DNA of 64,000 nt from CAWUFC02 sp963921335 (GTDB taxonomy: Bacteria > Pseudomonadota > Gammaproteobacteria > Pseudomonadales > Halieaceae): contig CAWUFC020000001.1 of the NCBI GenBank assembly GCA_963921335.3, forward strand, positions 1,736,001-1,800,000. The letters are read 5' to 3'. Below the pieces are notes generated by a model that saw only the letters and a program-made list of their open reading frames with translations, was not told the DNA's origin and made no database searches. The position numbers and the translations under genes were made by a program. This document shows, piece after piece, positions 55,621 through 63,830 of this stretch. Numbering within the stretch: the stretch's first letter is position 1; each line of letters starts with the position of its first letter.

Positions 55621-56969
55621 GTCAGTCTGTCGATTTGCAGGCGCTGGCCTTGCAGCCCCTGCACCGGCGCCTACCCACTTATTTGCGCCTGAGCGGACCC
55701 GGTTGGTTGCAGGGTGCCATGACCCTCGGCGGTGGCAGCGCCATCACCTCGCTGACCATTGGCGGTGTCTACGGTTATGAACTGCTTTGGGTGCAGCCCC
55801 TTTCAATGCTGATTGGCTGCATCATGTTGTTTGCGCTATCGCACCAGACCCTGAGCACGGGTGCGCCGCCGTTTCAATCCATGCGTAAACACGTACATCC
55901 CTCGCTCGCCTGGGCCTGGGCAATTGCCGCCCTGGCCTCCAGCATTATCTGGGGCTTTTCCCATTACCCACTCAGCGCCGGCATGCTTGAAGAGATTGTC
56001 GCGGTGACGACCGGCTTCAGTTTGCAGGACAGCGGGGGAATCGGGCGCGAGCTTTATTTGCTGGGGCTGGCGATCCTGGTGTGGATAGTTTGTGCCTACA
56101 CCGCGTGGCACTACGGCAGCGGTGGGCGCGCGGTGACCCTGTTCGAGAACGGTGTGAAGTTGCTCAGCGGCATGATTATCCTCAGTTTCGCCTGGGTAGT
56201 GATTGCCTCCACAGTGCAGGGACAAATCGATTGGGGTGCGGTGTTGGCGGGTTATGTGCCCAGTTCACTACCTGCGGACGATGCCGGTGTCACCACGATT
56301 ATGGCGGCCCTGGGCACAGCGGTCGGCATCAATATGACCTTTGTATATGGCTATACGCTGCTGCAGCGCGGTTGGGGGCGACAGCACAGGGAGCTGTCAC
56401 GCTACGATATTGTGCTTGGCCTGGTCATCCCTTACATGCTGGTCACCAGCCTGATTTCCATTGCCGCCGCAGGTGCCTTTTACGGCAGCGATATGGATAT
56501 CGCCGGCAAGTTGTCCCCAGCCCAGGCCAGTCGACTGTTCGCCCAGGCAGGACTGGGTGAACTGACCGGGCAGTTGATTTTTACCTTTGGCATCCTGGGT
56601 ATGGCGGTGGGTTCCCTGGTGATGCACATGCTTTGTTGTGGCGCTGCCGCCGCTGAAATGTTTGGCTGGGAACACAACAGTCGGCGCTATCGCCTGGCGC
56701 TGTTGTTGCCAACACCGGCAGTGCTTGGTGTCTTCGTTTGGTCAACCATGGGGGCTTATGTGGTGCTGCCCACCTCCGCCATTTGTGGCTTTCTGCTTCC
56801 CATTGCCTACCTGGGCTGGTTGGTGCTCAATAACCGCGAGGATTACCTCGGGGATGCGATGCCCCGGGGGCACAAGGCCATGATGTATAACACTGCCATG
56901 GTGCTGTGTATTCTGGTGGTGCTGGCCAGTGTTACCTACAGCACACTGGTTAAAATGGGGATGTGGTAG
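55617..56969 (+). CDS. Nramp-fold transporter without the metal-binding motifs
   Basis: A 450-residue membrane protein with about 11 hydrophobic segments aligned to Nramp (SLC11). In TM1 the metal-binding DPGN is replaced by LGGGSA (GPGWLQGAMTLGGGSAI), and in TM6 the MPH motif is replaced by NMTF (VGINMTFVYGYTLLQRGW). The loss of both metal-ligand sets argues against manganese or iron transport and for another substrate. It is translationally coupled to the Gfo/Idh genes on both sides, so a sugar-derived acid or alcohol is a plausible cargo (inference). Confidence 0.78.
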   Translation: MSQSVDLQALALQPLHRRLPTYLRLSGPGWLQGAMTLGGGSAITSLTIGGVYGYELLWVQPLSMLIGCIMLFALSHQTLSTGAPPFQSMRKHVHPSLAWAWAIAALASSIIWGFSHYPLSAGMLEEIVAVTTGFSLQDSGGIGRELYLLGLAILVWIVCAYTAWHYGSGGRAVTLFENGVKLLSGMIILSFAWVVIASTVQGQIDWGAVLAGYVPSSLPADDAGVTTIMAALGTAVGINMTFVYGYTLLQRGWGRQHRELSRYDIVLGLVIPYMLVTSLISIAAAGAFYGSDMDIAGKLSPAQASRLFAQAGLGELTGQLIFTFGILGMAVGSLVMHMLCCGAAAAEMFGWEHNSRRYRLALLLPTPAVLGVFVWSTMGAYVVLPTSAICGFLLPIAYLGWLVLNNREDYLGDAMPRGHKAMMYNTAMVLCILVVLASVTYSTLVKMGMW

Positions 56970-56974
56970 AGCAT

Positions 56975-58060
56975 ATGGTTGATATTAAAGACGGGGCTAA
57001 TTACGCGCCCACTGCCGACATTGAACCGGTGGTTGGCCCCGGCGAGTTCCAGTTTGCGGCAGCCCATCTGGACCACGGCCATATCAACGGGCAATGCAAT
57101 GGCTTGTGTGACGCAGGCGCAAGCCTGAAGTGGGTGTACGATGCGGATCCCAGCCGTATTGCGCGCTTTCAGGAACAATTTCCCGGGGTGCAGGTGGCGG
57201 AAAGGTTCAGCCAGATTCTGCAGGACCCGGAGATACAGTTGGTGGCCAGCGCAGCCATTCCCAACGAGCGTTCAGAAATCGGTCGCCAGGTGCTGGCGGC
57301 GGGCAAGCACTACTTTACGGACAAGTCGCCTTTTACCAGCCTGCAGCAACTGGCTGAAATTAAGGATGTGGTTGCCGTGACCGGTCGCAAATATATGGTC
57401 TACTACGCTGAGCGCTTGCATAACGACGCCGCGTGGATGGCCGGCGAGATGATCGCCGAAGGTGCGGTGGGGCGCGTACTGCAGGTCATTAACCTGGCGC
57501 CGCACCGGCTCGCGCTGGAGACCCGACCGTTGTGGTTTTTCGACAAGGACTGCTATGGCGGCATTCTCACTGACATAGGATCGCACCAGGTTGAGCAGTT
57601 TCTGACCTATGCTGGCTGCCACGATGCCGACATCGAACTGGCCAGGGTCGATAATCTGAACAATCCGCAGATGCCCGGCCTGGAGGATTTTGGCGAGCTG
57701 GCGCTGACCGGCAGCAACGGTGCGCGCTTTTATAGTCGAGTCGACTGGTTTACGCCGGCGGGTCTGAGGACCTGGGGCGACGGGCGCAGTTTCATTGTTG
57801 GCACCGAGGGCACGCTTGAGGTGCGCAAGTATCTGGATGTGGCGCGCGATGCACCTTCTTCGAAAATACTTTGGGTGAATAGTGAGGGTGAGCAGGAAAT
57901 TGATTGCCTGGACCAATCCGGTTTTCCCTTTTTCGGTCAGTTGATTCTCGATTGTCTCAAGGGCACCGAGAATGCCATGACACAAGCCCATGCATTTAAA
58001 GCGGCAGAGCTAAGCATGCGCGCCCAGGCTTTGGCCGATCAGGCACGCGAAGGGGCCTGA
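56975..58060 (+). CDS. Divergent Gfo/Idh/MocA-family oxidoreductase
   Basis: A 361-residue protein with the Gfo/Idh two-domain outline, but the dinucleotide motif GxGxxG is replaced by AAAHLDHGHI and the EKP motif by TDKSPF. Later strands and the C-terminal sheet (HQVEQFLTYAGCHDADIELARV, GTEGTLEVRKYLDV) match the family. The active site may therefore differ from the upstream paralogue. The start is either ATG 56975 or GTG 56963; the latter overlaps the transporter stop. It is last in the tight run with the DUF1080 fusion and transporter. Confidence 0.82.
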   Translation: MVDIKDGANYAPTADIEPVVGPGEFQFAAAHLDHGHINGQCNGLCDAGASLKWVYDADPSRIARFQEQFPGVQVAERFSQILQDPEIQLVASAAIPNERSEIGRQVLAAGKHYFTDKSPFTSLQQLAEIKDVVAVTGRKYMVYYAERLHNDAAWMAGEMIAEGAVGRVLQVINLAPHRLALETRPLWFFDKDCYGGILTDIGSHQVEQFLTYAGCHDADIELARVDNLNNPQMPGLEDFGELALTGSNGARFYSRVDWFTPAGLRTWGDGRSFIVGTEGTLEVRKYLDVARDAPSSKILWVNSEGEQEIDCLDQSGFPFFGQLILDCLKGTENAMTQAHAFKAAELSMRAQALADQAREGA

Positions 58061-58068
58061 CGCCGTTT

Positions 58069-58758
58069 ATGTGCGGACGCGTCAATGTCATTGATAATCC
58101 TGAGCTACAGGCGCTGTTGAAGAAACTGGGTGTCGATCTCGGTCTCCCTGATCGCAGTAATATTGCGCCCACCGAGCCGCTACTGATGATTCGCCAGCAT
58201 GAAGGCCGCAATGAGGTCACTCAGGCTCGCTGGTGGCTGACGCCGTCCTGGGCGCGCCAGCCAGACCAGAAGTACGCCATGTTCAACGCCCGCAGCGAGA
58301 CCATTGCCACCAGCCGGGCCTACAAGGGACCGTTTCGCTATAAGCGGGGTATTGTGCCGGTGAGCTCTTTTATCGAGTGGCGCAGCGAAGAGGGGGTGCG
58401 CCAGCCCTACCTCATCGAGGCCGACTCCGGGGCGTTGGCCCTGGCCTGCGTCTGGGATTGCTGGGAGGGGCAGCTCGAGGGGGCCGAGGCCATCATCGAA
58501 AGCTGTTCTATTGTTACAACCGCGGCGGCTGCGCAGTTTGAAGCCTGGCACAAGCGTATGCCGGTGATGTTGAGCTCAGATGAATACGAGACCTGGCTGA
58601 ACTGCGAGCAGCCACTTGCTGCAGACACGCCGCTGTTTCGACCTGAGCTGAAACAGGATCTGAAAATCAGCGCGCTGTCGCGTGAGGTGAATCATGCGGG
58701 CAACAAAGACCTTGAGCTGTTGTCTCCACAGAGTGATTCAATCCATCTGGCCGCATGA
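58069..58758 (+). CDS. yedK: SRAP-domain protein YedK (HMCES homologue)
   Basis: A 229-residue SRAP protein that crosslinks to abasic sites in single-stranded DNA through Cys2, shielding them from cleavage. The N-terminal MCGRVN places the catalytic cysteine right after the initiator Met; the partner Glu is in SFIEWR and the His in HKRMPVML. The ATG start is fixed by the need for Cys2 to be exposed. It lies 8 bases after the second Gfo/Idh gene, on the same strand. Confidence 0.94.
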   Translation: MCGRVNVIDNPELQALLKKLGVDLGLPDRSNIAPTEPLLMIRQHEGRNEVTQARWWLTPSWARQPDQKYAMFNARSETIATSRAYKGPFRYKRGIVPVSSFIEWRSEEGVRQPYLIEADSGALALACVWDCWEGQLEGAEAIIESCSIVTTAAAAQFEAWHKRMPVMLSSDEYETWLNCEQPLAADTPLFRPELKQDLKISALSREVNHAGNKDLELLSPQSDSIHLAA

Positions 58759-58802
58759 AGCCCGTGCTATGATGCGGGTTTGAGCCGCGCTGTTATCTGT
58801 TT

Positions 58803-59477
58803 ATGACATCCACTGTCAGCAAAACCCAGCCCCGCCGCAGTAGTGGGATAGAACGGCGGCAGGCGCTGCTGGAAGCGACCTTGCGACTGGTAGCCCGGGA
58901 GGGAATCAGGGCGGTCAAACACCGCGCTGTCGCCAGCGAAGCTGGTGTACCCCTGGCGGCCACCACCTATTATTTCGACAGTATCGAGCAGTTGCTGACC
59001 GAGAGCTTCCGCTTCTGGACACAAACCAAAGACGTACACATGGCTCAGTACAGCCAGTCATTGGCGGAGCATTTGCCTGCAGTGGCAGCGGCACCGGCAG
59101 GCTCACCGGAGCGCTCTGAACTGGCGGGCAAGATCCGTGATGCCACTGTGGATTATGTGCTGCAGCAGGCGAGAATGACTGACGATCGAGTCATTGAACT
59201 GGCGTTCAAGCATGAGGCTCTGCGTAGCGAAGCCCTGCGACAGCTTGTGATCGAGCAGGATCAGCGCTTTGTGGATAACGTGCTTGCCATGTTGTCAGCG
59301 ACCGGCAATCGCGATCCTGATAGTGAAGCCGAGATTATCCTGGCCGTGATTCTGCGGCTGGAGCAACAAGCGGTGATTAACAGTATTGATGAGGTTAAGA
59401 TAGGAAAAGTCATCACCCGCCAGATTGAGCGGGTCTTGGAAGTGACTGTGGACAAATGGTACGATCGTACTAATTAA
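58803..59477 (+). CDS. TetR/AcrR-family transcriptional regulator
   Basis: A 224-residue regulator with a helix-turn-helix (about residues 17-62: RRQALLEATLRLVAREGIRAV, ASEAGVPLAATTYYFDSIEQLL). It is followed on the same strand by a large TonB-dependent receptor gene, 72 bases away, which it may control. A 12-bp perfect palindrome overlaps its last codons. Confidence 0.88.
   Translation: MTSTVSKTQPRRSSGIERRQALLEATLRLVAREGIRAVKHRAVASEAGVPLAATTYYFDSIEQLLTESFRFWTQTKDVHMAQYSQSLAEHLPAVAAAPAGSPERSELAGKIRDATVDYVLQQARMTDDRVIELAFKHEALRSEALRQLVIEQDQRFVDNVLAMLSATGNRDPDSEAEIILAVILRLEQQAVINSIDEVKIGKVITRQIERVLEVTVDKWYDRTN
59459..59470. promoter_or_regulatory. 12-bp palindrome at the end of tetR, upstream of the TonB receptor
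   Basis: GTACGATCGTAC is a perfect palindrome lying in the last codons of tetR, about 80 bp before the receptor start. It could be an operator for the receptor promoter, or chance within coding sequence. Confidence 0.3.
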
Positions 59478-59549
59478 CACCGCCGAAAAAATAAAACTAA
59501 TAAACGGCAGATTCATAAGAAATGGCTCAACGAGCCCGAGGGGATAGCA

Positions 59550-62015
59550 ATGACAACTAGGAACCGCACAGCGACTGCGCTGGCCGCGATGATGGTGCTG
59601 CCAGCACCGTTTGCATTGGCGCAGCTGGAAGAGGTGATCGTCACCGCCCAGAAGCGCGAGGAAGGATTGCAGGATGTACCGATTGCGGTGCAGGCCTTTA
59701 ATACTGAGGCGCTGGATAATCTGACTGCCCAGGACATCGGTGAATTGGATCTGTTTACCCCCAACGTGGAAATTCCGCGCAGTGTCAACCAGCCCCGCTA
59801 CAAGATTCGCGGTATTGGTACCGACGATTTCGGGATTGGAGCCGACCCTGCTGTGGGCGTTTACATTGATGGCGTCTATGTGGCCCGCGGCGGTGGCTCC
59901 AAGGTCGCTTTTAATGACATCGAGCGCATCGAAATATTGAATGGCCCCCAGGGAACGCTGTTTGGTCGCAACGCTGCGGCTGGGGCAATCCAGTACATTA
60001 CCAACAAGCCAGATCAGGAACAGGGTGGCTGGGTACGAGGCACTTTTGGCAACTACGAGCGTATGCAGCTGGACGGTGTTTACAACCTGCCGATCAACGA
60101 CGAGCTATCCTGGCGTGTTGGCGCGCTGTACAACGAGCGCGATGGCTATGTTAAGAACAACGGCCCGGCCGGGGGTCTCCAGTTCCAGAAGAACTGGGCT
60201 TTTACTACGGCGCTGCGCTGGGAACCAACCGATCGACTGGATCTGATCTGGCGCTTTGAGTATGACGAGATTGATCAGGATTCCAAGGCGGTAACCAGCG
60301 CCATTTATGGCCCCAACCGTTTCGATGCCACCGGCTTTGATGAAACCACCACTAATCGACGTCTGGATGAGACGCGCGAACTATACGGTACCAGTTTGCA
60401 TCTGACTTACGACATGGACTGGGCAACGTTCACCTCGATTACGGCCTACCGTACCTACGAAACAGAGAACCCCGAGAATCAGGATGGCTGGATCGATCCT
60501 TTCTTTGAGTTCAATGATTACAACGCCGAGGACAATAAACAGTTCAGTCAGGAGTTTCGCTTTAGCGGTGAAGCGGGTCGCCTTTTGTGGACGGCAGGGT
60601 TCAACTATCACGAGGAAAATGCCAAGCAGCGAACTGGCCTGGAGTTGAATCCAAATGCGTTTGATAAGCTGGTTGTGGAAGCCGAGGCCGGTTTCCCCTA
60701 CGAGGCGGTGCCACCAGGTACTGGTTTCGATCTGGCCTTCGCTGTATTTGACCTGCCACGAATCTATGAAAGCGGTATTGAAGCGCTTGAGTCTGGTGAT
60801 TTTTACCAGGAGAACATAAATGTCGAGGGTGATTATGAGTCCTGGGCAATATTCGCTGACTTTACCTTCGATATTACCGAGACGCTGGCCCTGACCTTGG
60901 GCGGGCGCTACACCGAAGACAAGAAAGATTTTAAGCAGTTTGTGCCGATCAACGATCACGGTGTGCACTTTCAGTGGGCGCCCACCTTTGTCGATGAGAA
61001 TGGTGATTACGATCCAGACGGCAGCATGCTGGGTATTGTTGAGCAGGACGGCAAGTGGGATGAGTTCACCCCGCGTGTGGTGCTGGACTGGCGCGTTGCC
61101 GACGATGTGCTCTTGTATGCCAGCTGGGCTGAGGGCTATAAAGCGGGCGGTTTCAATAGCGCCAACGTGGCCCAGCCCCCATTCGACCCTGCCAGTGTTG
61201 AGAACCTTGAATTTGGTATCAAGTCGCAGTGGCTGGACAACACCCTGCGGGTGAATGCAGCCTATTTCATGTATGACTACACCAATCTGCAGGAGCTGAA
61301 CCAGATTCCCGCTGCCTGTATTCCCGGCTCTTCATTTGCGCTGTTCCAGTTTGAGAACTCCGACGCAGAGGGAGAGGGCCTGGAGCTGCAAATTGACTGG
61401 GCGCCGATCGCGGGCCTTCAGCTTTGGGGCAGTCTCGGTACTCTCGAAGCCGAGTACTCGGATCGCGTTCGTCAGCGCGCAGTAGACGGTGTGTGTGATC
61501 CGATCGATGAGACTGGAGAGAAGTTCCAGGGGCCGCCCGAGCTGGCCTATGCACTGGGGGCGACTTATACCCACGATTTTTCCGGCGGTGGCGCGCTGAC
61601 CGGTTCGATCTCTTACGGTTGGCAGGAAGGTGAAACCGGTCGTCGCAACTGTTCCTTCGTGCAGGAGCCCGGTGGCGACACTGGCGCTTACTACGAATTT
61701 GATACTGATCCAGACAGCGGCAGCCTGATTATCTCCAAGGATTCTGCGGTAGGCACCCTGACCGAGCCGCCCTTCGAGAGCTGTCCAGACCTCGACGACC
61801 GTGAAAACCTGAATGCCAGACTGGCATATTTCAGCGCCAGCGGTGCCTGGGAAGTCGCAGCATGGGTCACCAACTGGACCAACTGGTCTGACGATAGCGG
61901 CGAAGCCGGTGGTAATGGCACAGAGATTTCATCGGCCTTTACCGATGGCGCACCTTCTTATGACCGCCGCGAACCGCCCCGCATGTACGGTGTTGAGCTG
62001 AAGTACAGCTTCTAA
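59550..62015 (+). CDS. TonB-dependent receptor
   Basis: An 821-residue outer-membrane receptor. A signal peptide (1-25, ending PFALAQ) is followed by a TonB box-like segment (LEEVIVTAQKRE), a plug domain (about 40-160; VPIAVQAFNTEAL, FGRNAAAGAIQYITNKP) and a 22-strand barrel ending GVELKYSF with the terminal Phe. The TonB box and plug resemble the large Sphingomonadales/Cellvibrionales class used for lipophilic or plant-derived substrates, not classical siderophore receptors. The substrate is unknown. A preceding tetR gene suggests substrate-responsive control. Confidence 0.94.
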   Translation: MTTRNRTATALAAMMVLPAPFALAQLEEVIVTAQKREEGLQDVPIAVQAFNTEALDNLTAQDIGELDLFTPNVEIPRSVNQPRYKIRGIGTDDFGIGADPAVGVYIDGVYVARGGGSKVAFNDIERIEILNGPQGTLFGRNAAAGAIQYITNKPDQEQGGWVRGTFGNYERMQLDGVYNLPINDELSWRVGALYNERDGYVKNNGPAGGLQFQKNWAFTTALRWEPTDRLDLIWRFEYDEIDQDSKAVTSAIYGPNRFDATGFDETTTNRRLDETRELYGTSLHLTYDMDWATFTSITAYRTYETENPENQDGWIDPFFEFNDYNAEDNKQFSQEFRFSGEAGRLLWTAGFNYHEENAKQRTGLELNPNAFDKLVVEAEAGFPYEAVPPGTGFDLAFAVFDLPRIYESGIEALESGDFYQENINVEGDYESWAIFADFTFDITETLALTLGGRYTEDKKDFKQFVPINDHGVHFQWAPTFVDENGDYDPDGSMLGIVEQDGKWDEFTPRVVLDWRVADDVLLYASWAEGYKAGGFNSANVAQPPFDPASVENLEFGIKSQWLDNTLRVNAAYFMYDYTNLQELNQIPAACIPGSSFALFQFENSDAEGEGLELQIDWAPIAGLQLWGSLGTLEAEYSDRVRQRAVDGVCDPIDETGEKFQGPPELAYALGATYTHDFSGGGALTGSISYGWQEGETGRRNCSFVQEPGGDTGAYYEFDTDPDSGSLIISKDSAVGTLTEPPFESCPDLDDRENLNARLAYFSASGAWEVAAWVTNWTNWSDDSGEAGGNGTEISSAFTDGAPSYDRREPPRMYGVELKYSF

Positions 62016-62041
62016 AGCACCGCCGCAAAGCACTTCTGATA

Positions 62042-62075
62042 AACTCCGTTAGCGTCCTGCTAACGGAGTTTTTTT
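62042..62075 (+). terminator. Rho-independent terminator containing the ribosome binding site of the next gene
   Basis: Arms AACTCCGTTAGC (62042-62053) and GCTAACGGAGTT (62059-62070) form a perfect 12-bp stem with a GTCCT loop, followed by T to 62075. The start codon ATG follows immediately at 62076. The GGAG (62065-62068) of the 3' arm is the only Shine-Dalgarno-like sequence for that gene, at 7 bases spacing. Confidence 0.88.
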
Positions 62076-62735
62076 ATGGATTTGTATGAGGTCATGCGCA
62101 CCACGTTTGCTGCGCGTGAATACACCGGCGAAGATCTGCCCGACGAGGTGCTGGAGCGGATTCTCGACAACGCGCGCTTCGCTCCAAGCGGAGGGAACCG
62201 ACAGGCTGGTCGCATACTCGTGCTGCGAGACAAAGCCTTGCAGGCACAGATTGCCGATTTGTCCCTGCCGATTGCTCAGCGCTACACAGCCCAGAGCATG
62301 GCCGGCGAGACACCCTATAACCCGGTGCATGAAACTGGCTTGAGCCCGGAGCAGATCGAGGCGACCGAGGCCCTGCCGCTGCTTACCGATCACCTGCGCA
62401 ATGCCAGTGTCCTATTGGTGGTGTGCTTGGACTTGTCCAGTATTGCAGCGCTGGACAAAGATCTGGGCCGACTCCCCCTGGCCGCCGGCGGTTCTATTTA
62501 TCCCCTGGTGTGGAATATCCTCATGGGTGCCCGGGCAGAGGGTTTTGGTGGCACGATGACGACCATCAGTCTCGCCGTCGAGCCCGCAATCAAGCCGCTG
62601 TTGAATGTGCCGGAGCACTGGGCGCTGGCCACGCTGGTGCCCTTGGGCAAACCGGTGAAGCAGCTCACCAGATTGAAGCGTCGCGAAGTCTCTGAGTTTG
62701 TGGTGCGGGATCGCTTCGATGGAGCCGCTTTTTGA
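62076..62735 (+). CDS. Nitroreductase-family FMN oxidoreductase
   Basis: A 219-residue flavoprotein. The N terminus (MRTTFAAREYTGEDLPDEVLERILDNARFAPSGGNRQ, residues 6-42 in part) carries the FMN-binding RxxR/F and PSGGN segments; TLVPLGKPVKQLTR is the usual C-terminal region. It reduces nitro groups, quinones or enones with NAD(P)H. Its ribosome binding site lies inside the terminator of the TonB receptor gene, and its stop overlaps the TTG start of the next gene. Confidence 0.88.
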   Translation: MDLYEVMRTTFAAREYTGEDLPDEVLERILDNARFAPSGGNRQAGRILVLRDKALQAQIADLSLPIAQRYTAQSMAGETPYNPVHETGLSPEQIEATEALPLLTDHLRNASVLLVVCLDLSSIAALDKDLGRLPLAAGGSIYPLVWNILMGARAEGFGGTMTTISLAVEPAIKPLLNVPEHWALATLVPLGKPVKQLTRLKRREVSEFVVRDRFDGAAF

Positions 62736-63712
62736 AAGCCTGGCAAATTACCGAACTGGGTGAGCCGGAGCAGGCGCTCGAGCTCGTCGATACTGAGTTG
62801 CCCGAGCCCGGCCCGGGCGAACTGAGTATCGCTGTAGACGCTGCAGGTCTGGGTTTGCCGGATGTGCTGATGTGCCGAGGTCAATACGAATACAAGCCAC
62901 AGCTGCCGTTCACACCCGGGCAGGAGGTCGTGGGCAGAGTGATCAGCGCCGGTGAAGGGGTGAGCTTTCAGGCGGGTGATCGGGTGATGGGCGTGACGTC
63001 ATTCTTTAACGGCCAGGGCGGTTATGCCCAAGAGTGCATGAGCATGACCGGCATGGTGTATCCGGCCCCTGAGTACATGTCCGATGAGCATGCCGCGGGT
63101 TTTGTGATTCCCTGGCATACTGCCTGGATTGCGCTGGTGAACCGAGCAGCGGCACAAGCGGGTGAAACCCTGCTGGTTCTGGGCGCTGCCGGCGGTTCCG
63201 GTTCTGCTGCTGTGCAGTTGGGAAAAGCCCTGGGTCTGCGGGTGATCGCGGTGGCCGGTGGCGCTGGTAAGGCTGCTTATTGCGGTGAGCTCGGTGCCGA
63301 TGAGGTCATCGACCATCACGCGGATAAAGTGGTGGAGACAACCAATGCCCTGACCGCTGGGCTGGGTGCGAATATCGTCTTTGATCCCGCGGGCGGTGAA
63401 TTGTGCGCCGAGGTGGTGAGTTGCACCGCCAGTGAGGGCAGGCTGCTGCTGGTGGGTTTTGCCAGCGGCAAGTGGGGCAGGGTGCCGCCGCACGAAGTTG
63501 TGATTCGCAATTGTTCTGCAATGGGGGTGTTTGTGGGCGCGTATAGTCCCGAGCAGCGCCAGGCCGTGCATGAAGAGCTGTTAGCCTTGTATAAGAAGCA
63601 GCAGCTGGTACCGTTGGTGGGGCGCGTTGATGGTTTTGATGCGTTACCTCGTATGCTTAAGGAGATGGCAGAGCGTCGCCTGAGGGGCAAAGCGATTATC
63701 AAGGTGAAGTGA
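62732..63712 (+). CDS. Quinone oxidoreductase-like MDR protein (zinc-independent)
   Basis: A 326-residue medium-chain dehydrogenase/reductase of the QOR type. The N-terminal GroES-like domain (GLGLPDVLMCRGQYEYKPQLPFTPGQEVVGRV) lacks the structural-zinc cysteines; the Rossmann motif is LLVLGAAGGSGSAAVQLGK. It reduces quinones or enoyl/acryloyl compounds with NADPH. It starts at TTG 62732 overlapping the nitroreductase stop, so the two redox enzymes are coupled. Confidence 0.9.
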   Translation: MKAWQITELGEPEQALELVDTELPEPGPGELSIAVDAAGLGLPDVLMCRGQYEYKPQLPFTPGQEVVGRVISAGEGVSFQAGDRVMGVTSFFNGQGGYAQECMSMTGMVYPAPEYMSDEHAAGFVIPWHTAWIALVNRAAAQAGETLLVLGAAGGSGSAAVQLGKALGLRVIAVAGGAGKAAYCGELGADEVIDHHADKVVETTNALTAGLGANIVFDPAGGELCAEVVSCTASEGRLLLVGFASGKWGRVPPHEVVIRNCSAMGVFVGAYSPEQRQAVHEELLALYKKQQLVPLVGRVDGFDALPRMLKEMAERRLRGKAIIKVK

Positions 63713-63769
63713 TCGTTTGCAGGCCGGCTGGCGTAGACTGTGTACCCAGTGCGCGTGACATACTGGCCA

Positions 63770-63797
63770 TTGAAAGATAGTTATAACTATTTATAAT
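63770..63797 (+). promoter_or_regulatory. Sigma70 promoter with palindromic operator in the spacer
   Basis: -35 TTGAAA (63770-63775) and -10 TATAAT (63792-63797) are separated by 16 bp. The spacer contains a perfect 14-bp palindrome ATAGTTATAACTAT (63777-63790), ideally placed for a repressor. It drives the lipoprotein gene starting at 63831. Confidence 0.7.
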
Positions 63798-63830
63798 TCC
63801 TGCTCAATTTATCGCCAAAAAGGCTGAATT

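Noticed and set aside
62042..62075. Riboswitch upstream of the nitroreductase.
   Set aside because: Only a plain terminator hairpin is present; there is no room for an aptamer between the receptor stop and the hairpin.
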